Of a stretch of DNA of 64,000 nt, positions 43,127 to 51,417 are shown piece after piece. Within the stretch, counting starts at the first letter, position 1. Each line of letters starts with the position of its first letter. Source of the DNA: Actinomycetota bacterium (GTDB taxonomy: Bacteria; Actinomycetota; Acidimicrobiia; Acidimicrobiales; Iamiaceae); the NCBI GenBank assembly GCA_019639075.1, contig JAHBSO010000014.1, positions 1-64,000 of the forward strand. The letters are read 5' to 3'. The translations under genes were made by a program, and so were the position numbers. Under the pieces are notes generated by a model. It was given only the letters and a program-made list of their open reading frames with translations, did not search any database and was not told the DNA's origin.

Positions 43127-46100
43127 CGCACGTTCTCGCTGACGACCTTCGACGAACCGCCCGGCGCCATGGTGACGCCGTACAGGCAGTCGGCGGCCTC
43201 CATCGTGCGCTTCTGGTGGCTGACGATGATGAGCTGCGCGTCGTCGCGGAACTCCTGCACGAGCCCGAGGAAGCGCGAGAGGTTGACGTCGTCGAGCGCG
43301 GCCTCGACCTCGTCCATGACGTAGAAGGGGCTGGGCCGGGCCCGGAACACGGCGAAGAGGTACGCCAGCGCGGTGAGGGAGCGCTCGCCGCCCGACAGGA
43401 GCGACAGCTTGCGCACGTTCTTGCCCGATGGCCGGGCCTCGACCTCGATGCCGGTGCTGAGCAGGTCGTCGGGGTCGGTCAGCTTGAGCCGCCCCCGACC
43501 GCCCGGGAACAGGGTCTCGAAGAGCTGGGCGTAGTTCTCCGCCACCTCCGCGTAGGCGGTGGCGAACACGCTGACGATCTCGGCGTCGATGGCCTTGATG
43601 ACCTTCGACAGGTCGCGGCGCGACGACTTCACGTCCTCCAGCTGCTCCTGGAGGAACTCGTGGCGCTCCTGGAGCGCGACGAACTCCTCCAGCGCGAGCG
43701 GGTTGATCGGGCCCATGATCCGCAGCTCCCGCTCCAGCTCGCGCACCCGGGCCGGACCGGTCACCTGCTCGGGCAGCTCGGGCGCGGGCGCGGCCATGGC
43801 CGCCTCGGGTTCGGTGTCGAGGTCGCGGCGCAGGGCCTCGACCGCACCCTCGAGGCGGACCCGCACCTCGGCGTCCTCCAGCTCGGCCCGCTGCACCCGC
43901 TCGCGGACCTCGGTGAGGTTCCGCTCGGCGTCGGTCCGCTCCTTGCGGGTGGCGTCGAGGTGAGCGGTGACCTCGCGGGTGGCCTCGGAGCGGACCCGGC
44001 GCCGCTCGCGCAGCACGCCGACCTCGTCGTCGACGACGGTGAGGTGCGAGGCGACGTGGTCGGCCAGCGCGTTGGTGGCCAGGAGGCGACGTTCGAGCTC
44101 GACCCGCCGGGCCTCGGCCTGCCGGCGCTCCTCGCCGTGGCGCGACAGGCGCTCCTCGATCTCGGCGATGCGGCGGGTGAGCGAGGAACGACGCTCCTCC
44201 AGCCCGGCCAGACGGACGTCGTGGTCCTTGCGGGCCTGCGCCACCGACCGACCGCGGTCCTCCAACCGGGCGCGGGCCTCGGCCATCGCCCGGCCCCGCT
44301 CCGCGACCGCGGCCTCCTCGTCCTCCAGGGCGGGCAGCCGGGCCTCGAGCTCGGCGCGGCGCTGGTCGTCGCGGCGGGCCCGCTCGGTGATCTCGACCAG
44401 TCCGGCCCGGATCGCCTCGCCCTCCTGCTCGGCCTCGTCCACCGCCCGGCGGGCCCGCGGCTCGGCGTCGGTGAGCGACGCGATCCGCGACACCGTGCGG
44501 TCGAACTCCTTGGTGGCCTCGACCTCGGCGGTCCGGGCCGAGGACAGCTCGGCGCGCCGTGCGGTCGCGGCCTCGGATGCCGCGGCCGCCGCCCCGGTGG
44601 CCGCGACCGCCGCGGCCCGGGCCCCCTCGAGGGCGGCACCGGTGGCCCCCGCGCCGGCGGCCCCGATCCGCCACCCGGTCGGGCCGAAGCGGTCGCCGTC
44701 GCGGGTGACCACGACCGAACCGGGCGAGGCGACGACGGTGTCGACCGCATCCGCCCAACCGTCGGCCACCACGACGTCACCGACGAGCACGTCGAGCAGC
44801 TCGTCGACGCCGGGACGGATCCCCCGGACGTGGGCCCGCACCGAACGATCGCCACCTCCGACCGAGGGCACCCGGCCGCCGTCGAGGGCCAGCACGGCAC
44901 CGCCGACGTCGCCGGACTGCAGCTCGGCCAGCGCCCGACGGGCCGCGTCGACCGAGTCGACCACCACGGCGGCGATCGCCTCCCCGGCCGCGGCCTCGAA
45001 CGCGGAGGACCAGCCGTCGTCGACCTCGACCAGGTCGAGCAGCGTCCCGAGGACGCCGGCGACGGCGCCCAGGCGCTCGGCACCGGCCGCAGCCCGGGCC
45101 TGGTCGAGCGCGAGCGCCAACGCCTCGGCGCGGGCCGACCACGTGTGCTGATCGGCCTCGGCGCGACGGCGGGCCTCCTCGGCCTCCTCCAACGCCACCT
45201 CCCCGGCCTCCCGGGCGGCGACCGCGACCGCGACGCGCTCGCGCTGCGGAACCTCGGCGGCCCGCACCTCGGCCAGCTCGACGGCGAACCGCTCGGCGTC
45301 GGCGGTCAGCCGCGCCACCCGCGCGTCGAGGTCGGCGACCCGTCGGGTGCCCCGGTCGACCTCGGTGGTGTTGCGCTCGACCGACTGGCGCACCGCGGCC
45401 AGCTCGCCACGGACCTCGGCCGCGCCGCCGCTCGCGGCGGCCACGCCGTCGGCCCACTCGGCCTGGAAGTCCTGGCGGGCCACGGCGAGGTCGGACTCCG
45501 CCGCCGACACCTCGTCGGCCTCGGGGCGCAGGGCCACCAGCTCGGCCTCGACGCCGGCGAGGTCGTTCGCCAGCCGCGCGCTCTCGGCGTCGAGGTTGGC
45601 GACCACGCCCTCGTCCACCGACACGTCGCGATCGCGTTCGAGCCCGCGGCGGCGCTCTGCCAGCACCGCGGCCAGGCCCCGGCCCCGCTCCCGCAGCGCC
45701 TCGTAGCGGACGAGCGCGTCGCCGAGATCGTCGCCGCCCATCGCGGTGAGCTTCGCCTCGGTGGCGAGCACGTCGGCGTCGAGGCCGCGCAGTCGGGTCC
45801 GCAGCCCGCGCTCGTCGTCGGCCAGCGACCGGCGGGTGACCTCGCCGCGCTCCAACCGTCCGCGGAGGCGCAGCAGGTCCTGGCCGGCGAGGTGGATCCG
45901 CAGCGCGGTGAGCTCCGCGACCACGTCGCCGTGGCGCCGGGCCGCGTCGGCCTGCTTCTCGAGCGGCCGGAGCTGGCGACGCACCTCCCGCAACAGGTCC
46001 TGGAGCCGGGTGAGGTTGCCCTCGGTGGCCGCGAGCCGGCGTTCGGCCTTCTCCTTGCGGCGACGGAACTTCAGGACGCCGGCCGCCTCCTCGATGATGA

Positions 46101-46575
46101 GGCGGCGGTCCTCGGGACGGGCGTTGAGCACCGCGTCGATCTGGCCCTGGCTGATGATGACGTGCTGCTGGCGGCCGACCCCGGAGTCCGACAGGAGCTC
46201 CTGGATGTCGAGCAGGCGGCAGGGCACCCCGTTGATCGAGTACTCGCTGTCGCCGTTGCGGAACAGGATCCGGGTGATCGTCACCTCGTTGAACTCGATG
46301 GGCAGCATCCCCGACGAGTTGTCGATGGTGAGCGACACCTCGGCCCGGCCGAGCGCCGGTCGCTTCGCCGCGCCGGCGAAGATCACGTCGTCCATCTTCT
46401 GGGACCGCACCGCGCTCGGCGCCTGGGCCCCGAGCACCCAGCCGATCGCATCGACGACGTTGGACTTGCCGCTGCCGTTCGGCCCGACGACGACGGTCAC
46501 CCCCGGCTCCATCAACAGGGTCGTCGAGTCGGCGAACGACTTGAACCCCTTGATGGTGAGCGACTTCAGGAACAA
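43123..46575 (-). CDS. smc: chromosome segregation protein SMC
   Basis: This 1150-residue protein is the condensin ATPase that organises and segregates the chromosome. Head and coils are complete: Walker A VVVGPNGSGKSNVVDAIGWV, the DDVIFAG loop, coiled coil from about residue 165, a hinge around 500-640 (LGAVAGVLGTLLDLVEVDDG, VVTRDGDRFGPTGWRIGA), a second coil, the signature LSLLSGGERSLTALAYLF and Walker B FYVMDEVEAALDD. The start is TTG at 46575, preceded by GGAGGG; homology (FLKSLTIKGFKSFAD) begins at the next codon. It lies downstream of rnc and an Fpg-like gene, the common rnc-mutM-smc order, with one extra membrane-protein gene in between. Confidence 0.97.
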   Translation of the reverse strand: MFLKSLTIKGFKSFADSTTLLMEPGVTVVVGPNGSGKSNVVDAIGWVLGAQAPSAVRSQKMDDVIFAGAAKRPALGRAEVSLTIDNSSGMLPIEFNEVTITRILFRNGDSEYSINGVPCRLLDIQELLSDSGVGRQQHVIISQGQIDAVLNARPEDRRLIIEEAAGVLKFRRRKEKAERRLAATEGNLTRLQDLLREVRRQLRPLEKQADAARRHGDVVAELTALRIHLAGQDLLRLRGRLERGEVTRRSLADDERGLRTRLRGLDADVLATEAKLTAMGGDDLGDALVRYEALRERGRGLAAVLAERRRGLERDRDVSVDEGVVANLDAESARLANDLAGVEAELVALRPEADEVSAAESDLAVARQDFQAEWADGVAAASGGAAEVRGELAAVRQSVERNTTEVDRGTRRVADLDARVARLTADAERFAVELAEVRAAEVPQRERVAVAVAAREAGEVALEEAEEARRRAEADQHTWSARAEALALALDQARAAAGAERLGAVAGVLGTLLDLVEVDDGWSSAFEAAAGEAIAAVVVDSVDAARRALAELQSGDVGGAVLALDGGRVPSVGGGDRSVRAHVRGIRPGVDELLDVLVGDVVVADGWADAVDTVVASPGSVVVTRDGDRFGPTGWRIGAAGAGATGAALEGARAAAVAATGAAAAASEAATARRAELSSARTAEVEATKEFDRTVSRIASLTDAEPRARRAVDEAEQEGEAIRAGLVEITERARRDDQRRAELEARLPALEDEEAAVAERGRAMAEARARLEDRGRSVAQARKDHDVRLAGLEERRSSLTRRIAEIEERLSRHGEERRQAEARRVELERRLLATNALADHVASHLTVVDDEVGVLRERRRVRSEATREVTAHLDATRKERTDAERNLTEVRERVQRAELEDAEVRVRLEGAVEALRRDLDTEPEAAMAAPAPELPEQVTGPARVRELERELRIMGPINPLALEEFVALQERHEFLQEQLEDVKSSRRDLSKVIKAIDAEIVSVFATAYAEVAENYAQLFETLFPGGRGRLKLTDPDDLLSTGIEVEARPSGKNVRKLSLLSGGERSLTALAYLFAVFRARPSPFYVMDEVEAALDDVNLSRFLGLVQEFRDDAQLIIVSHQKRTMEAADCLYGVTMAPGGSSKVVSENVR

Positions 46576-46646
46576 CGGACCCTCCGGCGGGCGAAACGAC
46601 GGATCACCCTACTTCGGTGCGGGGATCCACCCGGCCAGGACGGGGC

Positions 46647-47744
46647 TCAGACGGGGTCGACCGACACCAGCTCGCACGCACCGTTGACGATGCCCTCGGC
46701 GGCGACCTCGACCTGCACCGGCACGACCTGCCCGTCCGCGATGAGTCCGCTCGTGGCGCGACCGGTGGCGATCGACCGCCCCGAGGCGTCGACGACACCG
46801 ATCTCGACCAGGAACCGCCCGGCACCGCCGGAGGTGTGCCGCACGTCGACGGTGGCCACCACGCCGCTCCCGCTGCGGCGACAGCCCACGAGGGTGCCGA
46901 CGGCACGGGCGTCGGGGCTGCTTCGCACCGTCGGCACGGTGACCGGCGGGGCCTGCGTCGTCGACGGTGCGTCGGTGGTGCTGGGCGCCTCGGTCGTCGC
47001 CGACTCCTCGGTGGTCGTCGTCTCCTCGGTCGTGGACGGCACGTCGGAGGTCGTCGTGGCCGGCTCGGCCGGGGGCGAGGTCTCGATCGGGGCGGAGATC
47101 TGCCCGTCACCGCCGGGATCGTCCCGCAGGAGCAGGGCGAGCGCGGCCGCCGCGACCGCGATGATCGCCACGACGGCGGCGACGCGGGCGATGCCGACGA
47201 GGTTGCCGCGACGTCGGGGCACGTGGACCGGGAGGAGCGCCCCCTCCGTCCCGTCCCCCGCCCCACCCGGGGCGGCCGCGGCGGCCGCGACGGCCGCCGA
47301 CTCGTCGTCGGTGACCACGTCCTCCTTGGTGACGACGACGTCAGTTCCGTCGCTCGACACCGCCGCGGTCTCGTTCTCGCGGATGACGGTCGGCTCGCCG
47401 CCCTTCGGCTGGATCCGCGTCCGCCCGGCGAGGCACGACACGGTGACGCCGCCGCTCTCGGCGACGGTGACGTGGAACCGGCCCTGCGGCGTACTGACGC
47501 TCACGTCACCCACGCGGATCTCGTGGTTCCACGGACTCCCGGCCCGGCCGGCGGCGAACCAGAGCTGGCCGTCCTGCAGGTGGGTCACCAGGCTGGGGGC
47601 GCCGCCGGGGGCCCTGACCTGCTCGCGCGTCCACGTGGACCACGGCGCGACCCGCGTGATGGCCCCGTCCGGATCACTGAGCGTGATCGGTTCGTTCGGG
47701 TCGAGGATCGATGCCCGATCCTTCGAGCCATCACCGGGAGTCAC
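46647..47744 (-). CDS. FecR-like domain membrane protein upstream of smc
   Basis: This 365-residue protein has a cytoplasmic N-terminal region that reads like a FecR-type beta domain (VGDVSVSTPQGRFHVTVAES, TVSCLAGRTRIQPKGGEPTV, then IRENETAAVS), one membrane helix (ARVAAVVAIIAVAAAALALLL, about 186-207), a long Thr/Pro linker and a C-terminal beta domain (ATVDVRHTSGGAGRFLVEIG). FecR proteins usually relay signals to ECF sigma factors, but the FecR-like part here is on the N-terminal side and no sigma gene is adjacent. GTG 47744 lies 8 bases after TAAGGT (47753-47758), so a leaderless start is likely. It is 71 bases upstream of smc. Confidence 0.75.
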   Translation of the reverse strand: MTPGDGSKDRASILDPNEPITLSDPDGAITRVAPWSTWTREQVRAPGGAPSLVTHLQDGQLWFAAGRAGSPWNHEIRVGDVSVSTPQGRFHVTVAESGGVTVSCLAGRTRIQPKGGEPTVIRENETAAVSSDGTDVVVTKEDVVTDDESAAVAAAAAAPGGAGDGTEGALLPVHVPRRRGNLVGIARVAAVVAIIAVAAAALALLLRDDPGGDGQISAPIETSPPAEPATTTSDVPSTTEETTTTEESATTEAPSTTDAPSTTQAPPVTVPTVRSSPDARAVGTLVGCRRSGSGVVATVDVRHTSGGAGRFLVEIGVVDASGRSIATGRATSGLIADGQVVPVQVEVAAEGIVNGACELVSVDPV

Positions 47745-47808
47745 GGTCCGTCACCTTATCCAGGATTTCGACTCGGAGCGTAACCATCCGAGATGGATCG
47801 ACAGGACG

Positions 47809-48645
47809 TCAGACCTGGCACTCCTCACACAGGTAGACGGGCTTGTTGGCCATCCGGATCTTGGTGACGATGCCCCGGCAGCGCAGGCAGGCCTCACCGT
47901 CGCGCTCGTAGACCTGGCGTTCGCTCCAGCCACCGGGCTTTCCGGCCAGATCGCGGTACTCGCCGTCGGCGAGGGTGACCCCGCGGTGCTTCGCGGCCTC
48001 GTGCAGCGTCTCGACGACCGCACGGAAGAAGCGGCGGATCTCCTGCGTCGACATCGACGCCACGTCCCGGTCGGGACGCAGACCCGCGGCGTGGAGGATC
48101 TCGTCCGCGTACATCGGGCCGACCCCGGCGAGCACCGTGCGGTCGAGCAGCAGCGCGCGGAGCTTGACGTTGCGGTGCTGCAGGATCCGGTTGCCGAAGA
48201 CGGTCCACGACACGGGCTCGTCGAGCACGTCGAGGCCCAGGCCGGCGAGCTCCGGGACCGCCTCGGTGAGCTCGTCGAAGGGCACGACGAACTGCTCGAG
48301 GTTGCCGGTGGTGTCGATCGCCCGGAGCTGGCCCCCCTGGGTGAACGCGATGATCGTCTTGGTGGCCTTGTCCACGTCGTCCTTGTTGGCGTGGCGGCGC
48401 AGGTGACCGCCGTTCGACATGTCGGTGACGAGTGCGTCACCGGTGTCGAGCTTGGCCACCAGCAACAGGTCGCGGCGCACGACCGAGGTGACCTTCGCCC
48501 CTTCCAGGAGGCCGATGAACTGCTTCTTCGAGCTGTGGCGCGGGATGGAGCCCGAACCGGGCACCTCGACGGTCTTGATCCGCTTGCCACCGATCTCGCG
48601 ATCGAGATCACGTCGAAGCGTCTCGATCTCGGGAACTTCAGCCAT
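47809..48645 (-). CDS. Fpg/Nei-fold DNA glycosylase homologue lacking canonical catalytic residues
   Basis: This 278-residue protein matches the Fpg/MutM fold throughout: MAEVPEIETLRRDL, the helix-two-turn-helix VKLRALLLDRTVLAGVGPMY and a C-terminal zinc finger (Cys253, 256, 273, 276). The catalytic positions differ, however. The N-terminal Pro after Met is Ala2, the Lys of RRGK is Leu60 (RRDLLLV), the HLGMSG motif is DMSNGGHLR, the Asn of GxGNxYADE is Pro177, and the zinc-finger Arg is Lys268. Glu3 remains. It may bind DNA or damage without the usual lyase chemistry. It sits where mutM usually lies, overlapping rnc by 8 bases; GAGGAAG precedes the ATG. Confidence 0.9.
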   Translation of the reverse strand: MAEVPEIETLRRDLDREIGGKRIKTVEVPGSGSIPRHSSKKQFIGLLEGAKVTSVVRRDLLLVAKLDTGDALVTDMSNGGHLRRHANKDDVDKATKTIIAFTQGGQLRAIDTTGNLEQFVVPFDELTEAVPELAGLGLDVLDEPVSWTVFGNRILQHRNVKLRALLLDRTVLAGVGPMYADEILHAAGLRPDRDVASMSTQEIRRFFRAVVETLHEAAKHRGVTLADGEYRDLAGKPGGWSERQVYERDGEACLRCRGIVTKIRMANKPVYLCEECQV

Positions 48646-49411
48646 CTGCTTCCTCTTCTGCGGGTCGTGGCCCGCTCCGGGGCTCGAGCCTCCGCCACGC
48701 TTCGAGCGCTGCGGCCTGCTCGGCCTGCTTCTTGGATCGGCCGGTGCCGGCGCCGAGCGGTTCCTCGTCGAGGAGGACGACCGCTCGGAAGATCTTGTCG
48801 TGCTCGGGTCCCTCGTCGGAGATCCGGTAGGTGAGCTGGCGGCCGTGGTCCTGGGCGACCATCTCGTGGAGCCGGCTCTTGGGGTCGGTGACCGAGGCGG
48901 TCGCCAGCCGGGGCGGCACCAGCCGCCCGACCAGGGCGGCCGCGGCACCGATCCCCCCGTCGAGGTAGACGGCCCCGATCACCGCCTCCATGGCATCGGC
49001 GAGGATCGACGCCCGATTGCGGCCGCCCGAGGCGGCCTCGCCCTTGCCGAGCAGCAGCACGTCGCCCAGGTGGAGCTCCTCGGCCATCTCGGCCAGCGCC
49101 GGCGCGCACACCACCGATGCCCGGAGCCGCGAGAGCTGGCCCTCGTCGGCGTCGGGGTACCGACCGAACAGGTCGGTGGTGACCGCCAGGCCGAGCACCG
49201 AGTCGCCCAGGAACTCCAGGCGCTCGTTGGACTCGAAGCCGGCGTGCTCGGCGCACCACGAGCGGTGCGTGACCGCCCGGCCGAGCAGACCGAGGTCCTC
49301 GAACGCGTGACCGAGCTCGGCCAGGAACCGGTCGAGCGACGCCGCGGGGATCGGGTACTCCAGGCCGGACTCGTCCCGGAGGAGGGGCGTGGCCCGGGCA
49401 CCGTCGGACAT
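48638..49411 (-). CDS. rnc: ribonuclease III
   Basis: This 257-residue endonuclease cleaves double-stranded RNA in rRNA and mRNA processing. The RNase III signature NERLEFLGDSVLGLAV, the second acidic site (LADAMEAVIGAVYLDGG) and the C-terminal dsRNA-binding domain (DPKSRLHEMVAQDHGRQLTY; GTGRSKKQAEQAAALEAW) are complete. The N-terminus has about 20 extra residues. It follows acpP and overlaps the Fpg-like gene by 8 bases. Confidence 0.96.
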   Translation of the reverse strand: MSDGARATPLLRDESGLEYPIPAASLDRFLAELGHAFEDLGLLGRAVTHRSWCAEHAGFESNERLEFLGDSVLGLAVTTDLFGRYPDADEGQLSRLRASVVCAPALAEMAEELHLGDVLLLGKGEAASGGRNRASILADAMEAVIGAVYLDGGIGAAAALVGRLVPPRLATASVTDPKSRLHEMVAQDHGRQLTYRISDEGPEHDKIFRAVVLLDEEPLGAGTGRSKKQAEQAAALEAWRRLEPRSGPRPAEEEADG

Positions 49412-49440
49412 CGGTCGGTCGGGCAGCAGCCGCGGCGCGG

Positions 49441-49737
49441 CTACTTGCCGTCCAGCTTCGCGAAGACGTAGTCGACGGCGTCGCGCACCGTCTTCAGGTC
49501 CTCCAGGTCCTCGTCCTCGATGCGGAACCCGACGGAGCGCTCGCCCAGCTCCTCCTCCAGCTCCTCCACGAGCTCGATCAGGGCGAGCGAGTCGGCGCCG
49601 AGGTCGTCGCCGAAGGAGTCGCCCTCGGCGATGCCTGCGGGATCGGTCTCGAGGATGTCGGCGAGCCGGTCGCGCACGAGCTCGAAGACCTCGGTGCGAC
49701 TCATGGGTCCCTGCTCGACGTGGGTCTCTGCGGGCAT
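49441..49737 (-). CDS. acpP: acyl carrier protein
   Basis: This 98-residue protein carries growing fatty acyl chains on a 4'-phosphopantetheine attached to Ser in the GADSLALIELVEELEEELG motif. The N-terminal helix VFELVRDRLADILETDPAGI and the acidic helix II are typical. ATG 49737 is chosen because AGGAG lies 5 bases upstream; ATG 49704 would give a product nearer the usual 80 residues. A possible -10 TACACT lies at 49771-49776. The order acpP-rnc is classical, but fabD, fabH and fabF are absent from the locus. Confidence 0.93.
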   Translation of the reverse strand: MPAETHVEQGPMSRTEVFELVRDRLADILETDPAGIAEGDSFGDDLGADSLALIELVEELEEELGERSVGFRIEDEDLEDLKTVRDAVDYVFAKLDGK

Positions 49738-49897
49738 CGGTTCTCCTGGATGTGGACGGGGCCGCCGGGCAGTGTAATCGCCACGCGACTTTGTGCGCTC
49801 GTGAATCGTTCCAAGATCGACGACCACGGTGCGAACGCCCCGCGGGACACGCCATGATGGGCCGTCGTACCCCGTCGTCCACCGAATCGGAGCCCTC

Positions 49898-51400
49898 GTG
49901 ACCGAACCGTCCGATCACCCGGAACCCGAGGCGGACGAGACCACCCGGGCCGAGGACGAGCCGTCCGAGCTCGTTCCCGTCGTCGACGAGCGCGCCGCGG
50001 CCGAGCAGTACCTCGACGGTCCCGGCCTCCGCCCGCCGATCGACGGCCCCGACCCGGCCGAGCTCGAGGCCACCTGGAACGACGACGCCCGCGGTGGCCT
50101 GTCCGACGTGCTCGAGGATCTCGACGGCCGACGCCTCGGCCTCGCCATCAGCGGCGGCGGCGCCCTGGGCAGCTTCGAGGCCGGCGCCCTGCGGTTCCTC
50201 TACGACCACCTGCACATCGATCCGGTCGCCATCACCGGCAACTCGGCGGGCGCGCTCAACGCCGCCAAGCTGGCCCACGGCGACCGCGACCGCGTCCGGG
50301 CGGTGGACGAGGTCGAGCGGCTGTGGCGGGCCATGCGGCTCAACCGCGACATGTGGGAGCCCGAGCCGTGGCTCGAGAAGATCATGGCGTCGGCGCAGTG
50401 GGCGGCCGCGATCCGCGCCCAGCCCGACGGCTCGGGACAGTCGGCCGGGGCCATGCGGGTGGCGGTCCGGGTGATCAACAGCTTCGTGCGCCGCCCCGAG
50501 GAGACCGACGGCACGATCGACGCGATCCGCGACGCCCTGAAGGCCCAGTCGCTGCTGTCGCTGCAACCGGTGGCAGAGCTCGTCGCGCAGCAGCTCGACG
50601 TCGAGCAGGTGGCGTCGTCGGGGATCGAGCTGCGGGTGGGCGCGGTCGCCCTCGAGTCGGGCGAGCTGCGCTACATCGGCCAGGACGGCCAGCTGCACGA
50701 TCGCCGGGGCACGCCGCTCCCGCTCCCCAAGGTGTCGCTGGCCGACGGGATCCTGGCGTCGGCCAGCATCCCGGTGGCGTTCCCTCCGGTCCTGCTCGGC
50801 GACGAGCACTACGTCGACGGCGGTGCCCGGGAGATCCTCCCGCTCCAGCTGCTCGTCGAGGGCCTCGGGGTCGAACGGGCCATCGCGGTGTCGGCCGGCT
50901 CGACCGCGATCGCGCCGTCGGCCTCCTACGCGAACCGGGGCCTGTTCGACATCATGCGGCGGGTCACCGCGGAGATCGCGCCCAACGAGACGCTCCGCAA
51001 GGAGCTCTCGCCGCCCGGCGGCTGGAAGGAGCACGTGCGACTCGTCATCCCCGACATCGAGGTCCACGACACGATGACGATCGACCCCGCGCTGATCGCG
51101 GTCAGCTTCGACTACGGCTGGATGCGCACCGCCGACCTGCTCCTCGGGCTCGGCCCCGAGGAGCAGCGGCTCACCGAGGAGATCGCCGAGACGCGGATCG
51201 CGCTCCGACGGCTCGCCGGCCCGCTCCCGGTCCTGCTCGGCCGCGACCTGGTCGACGTGGAGCCGCCCCCCGGCATCACCGAGACCGGCTGGGTCGACGG
51301 CAAGGACACGCTCACGTCACGCCTGCGCGAACAGGTCGGCGTCCGTCGCGAGCGGGGCGGCCCGCTCCCCGCATCGCTCGCCGCCTGGCTCGACGCCTGA
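49898..51400 (+). CDS. patatin-like phospholipase
   Basis: This 500-residue protein has an acidic N-terminus and a patatin domain: the oxyanion loop LAISGGGALGSFEAGALRF, the nucleophile motif GNSAG with its Ser, and the catalytic Asp in DGGAREILPL. Family members hydrolyse phospholipid or acyl-ester bonds. The C-terminal third (VSFDYGWMRTADLLLGLGPE, EEIAETRIALRRLAG) is outside the core domain. No signal peptide is visible, so it is probably cytoplasmic or membrane-associated. The GTG has GGAG upstream. It is inserted on the opposite strand between plsX and acpP. Confidence 0.9.
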   Translation: MTEPSDHPEPEADETTRAEDEPSELVPVVDERAAAEQYLDGPGLRPPIDGPDPAELEATWNDDARGGLSDVLEDLDGRRLGLAISGGGALGSFEAGALRFLYDHLHIDPVAITGNSAGALNAAKLAHGDRDRVRAVDEVERLWRAMRLNRDMWEPEPWLEKIMASAQWAAAIRAQPDGSGQSAGAMRVAVRVINSFVRRPEETDGTIDAIRDALKAQSLLSLQPVAELVAQQLDVEQVASSGIELRVGAVALESGELRYIGQDGQLHDRRGTPLPLPKVSLADGILASASIPVAFPPVLLGDEHYVDGGAREILPLQLLVEGLGVERAIAVSAGSTAIAPSASYANRGLFDIMRRVTAEIAPNETLRKELSPPGGWKEHVRLVIPDIEVHDTMTIDPALIAVSFDYGWMRTADLLLGLGPEEQRLTEEIAETRIALRRLAGPLPVLLGRDLVDVEPPPGITETGWVDGKDTLTSRLREQVGVRRERGGPLPASLAAWLDA

Positions 51401-51417
51401 CGGACCGACGGGACGGG

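Noticed and set aside
42907..48834. A 1975-codon open frame on the plus strand opposite smc and its neighbours
   Set aside because: It is antisense to smc, the FecR-like gene and the Fpg-like gene. Long stop-free antisense frames are expected at this GC content, and the translation is repetitive Arg/Gly/Asp/Val with no domain.
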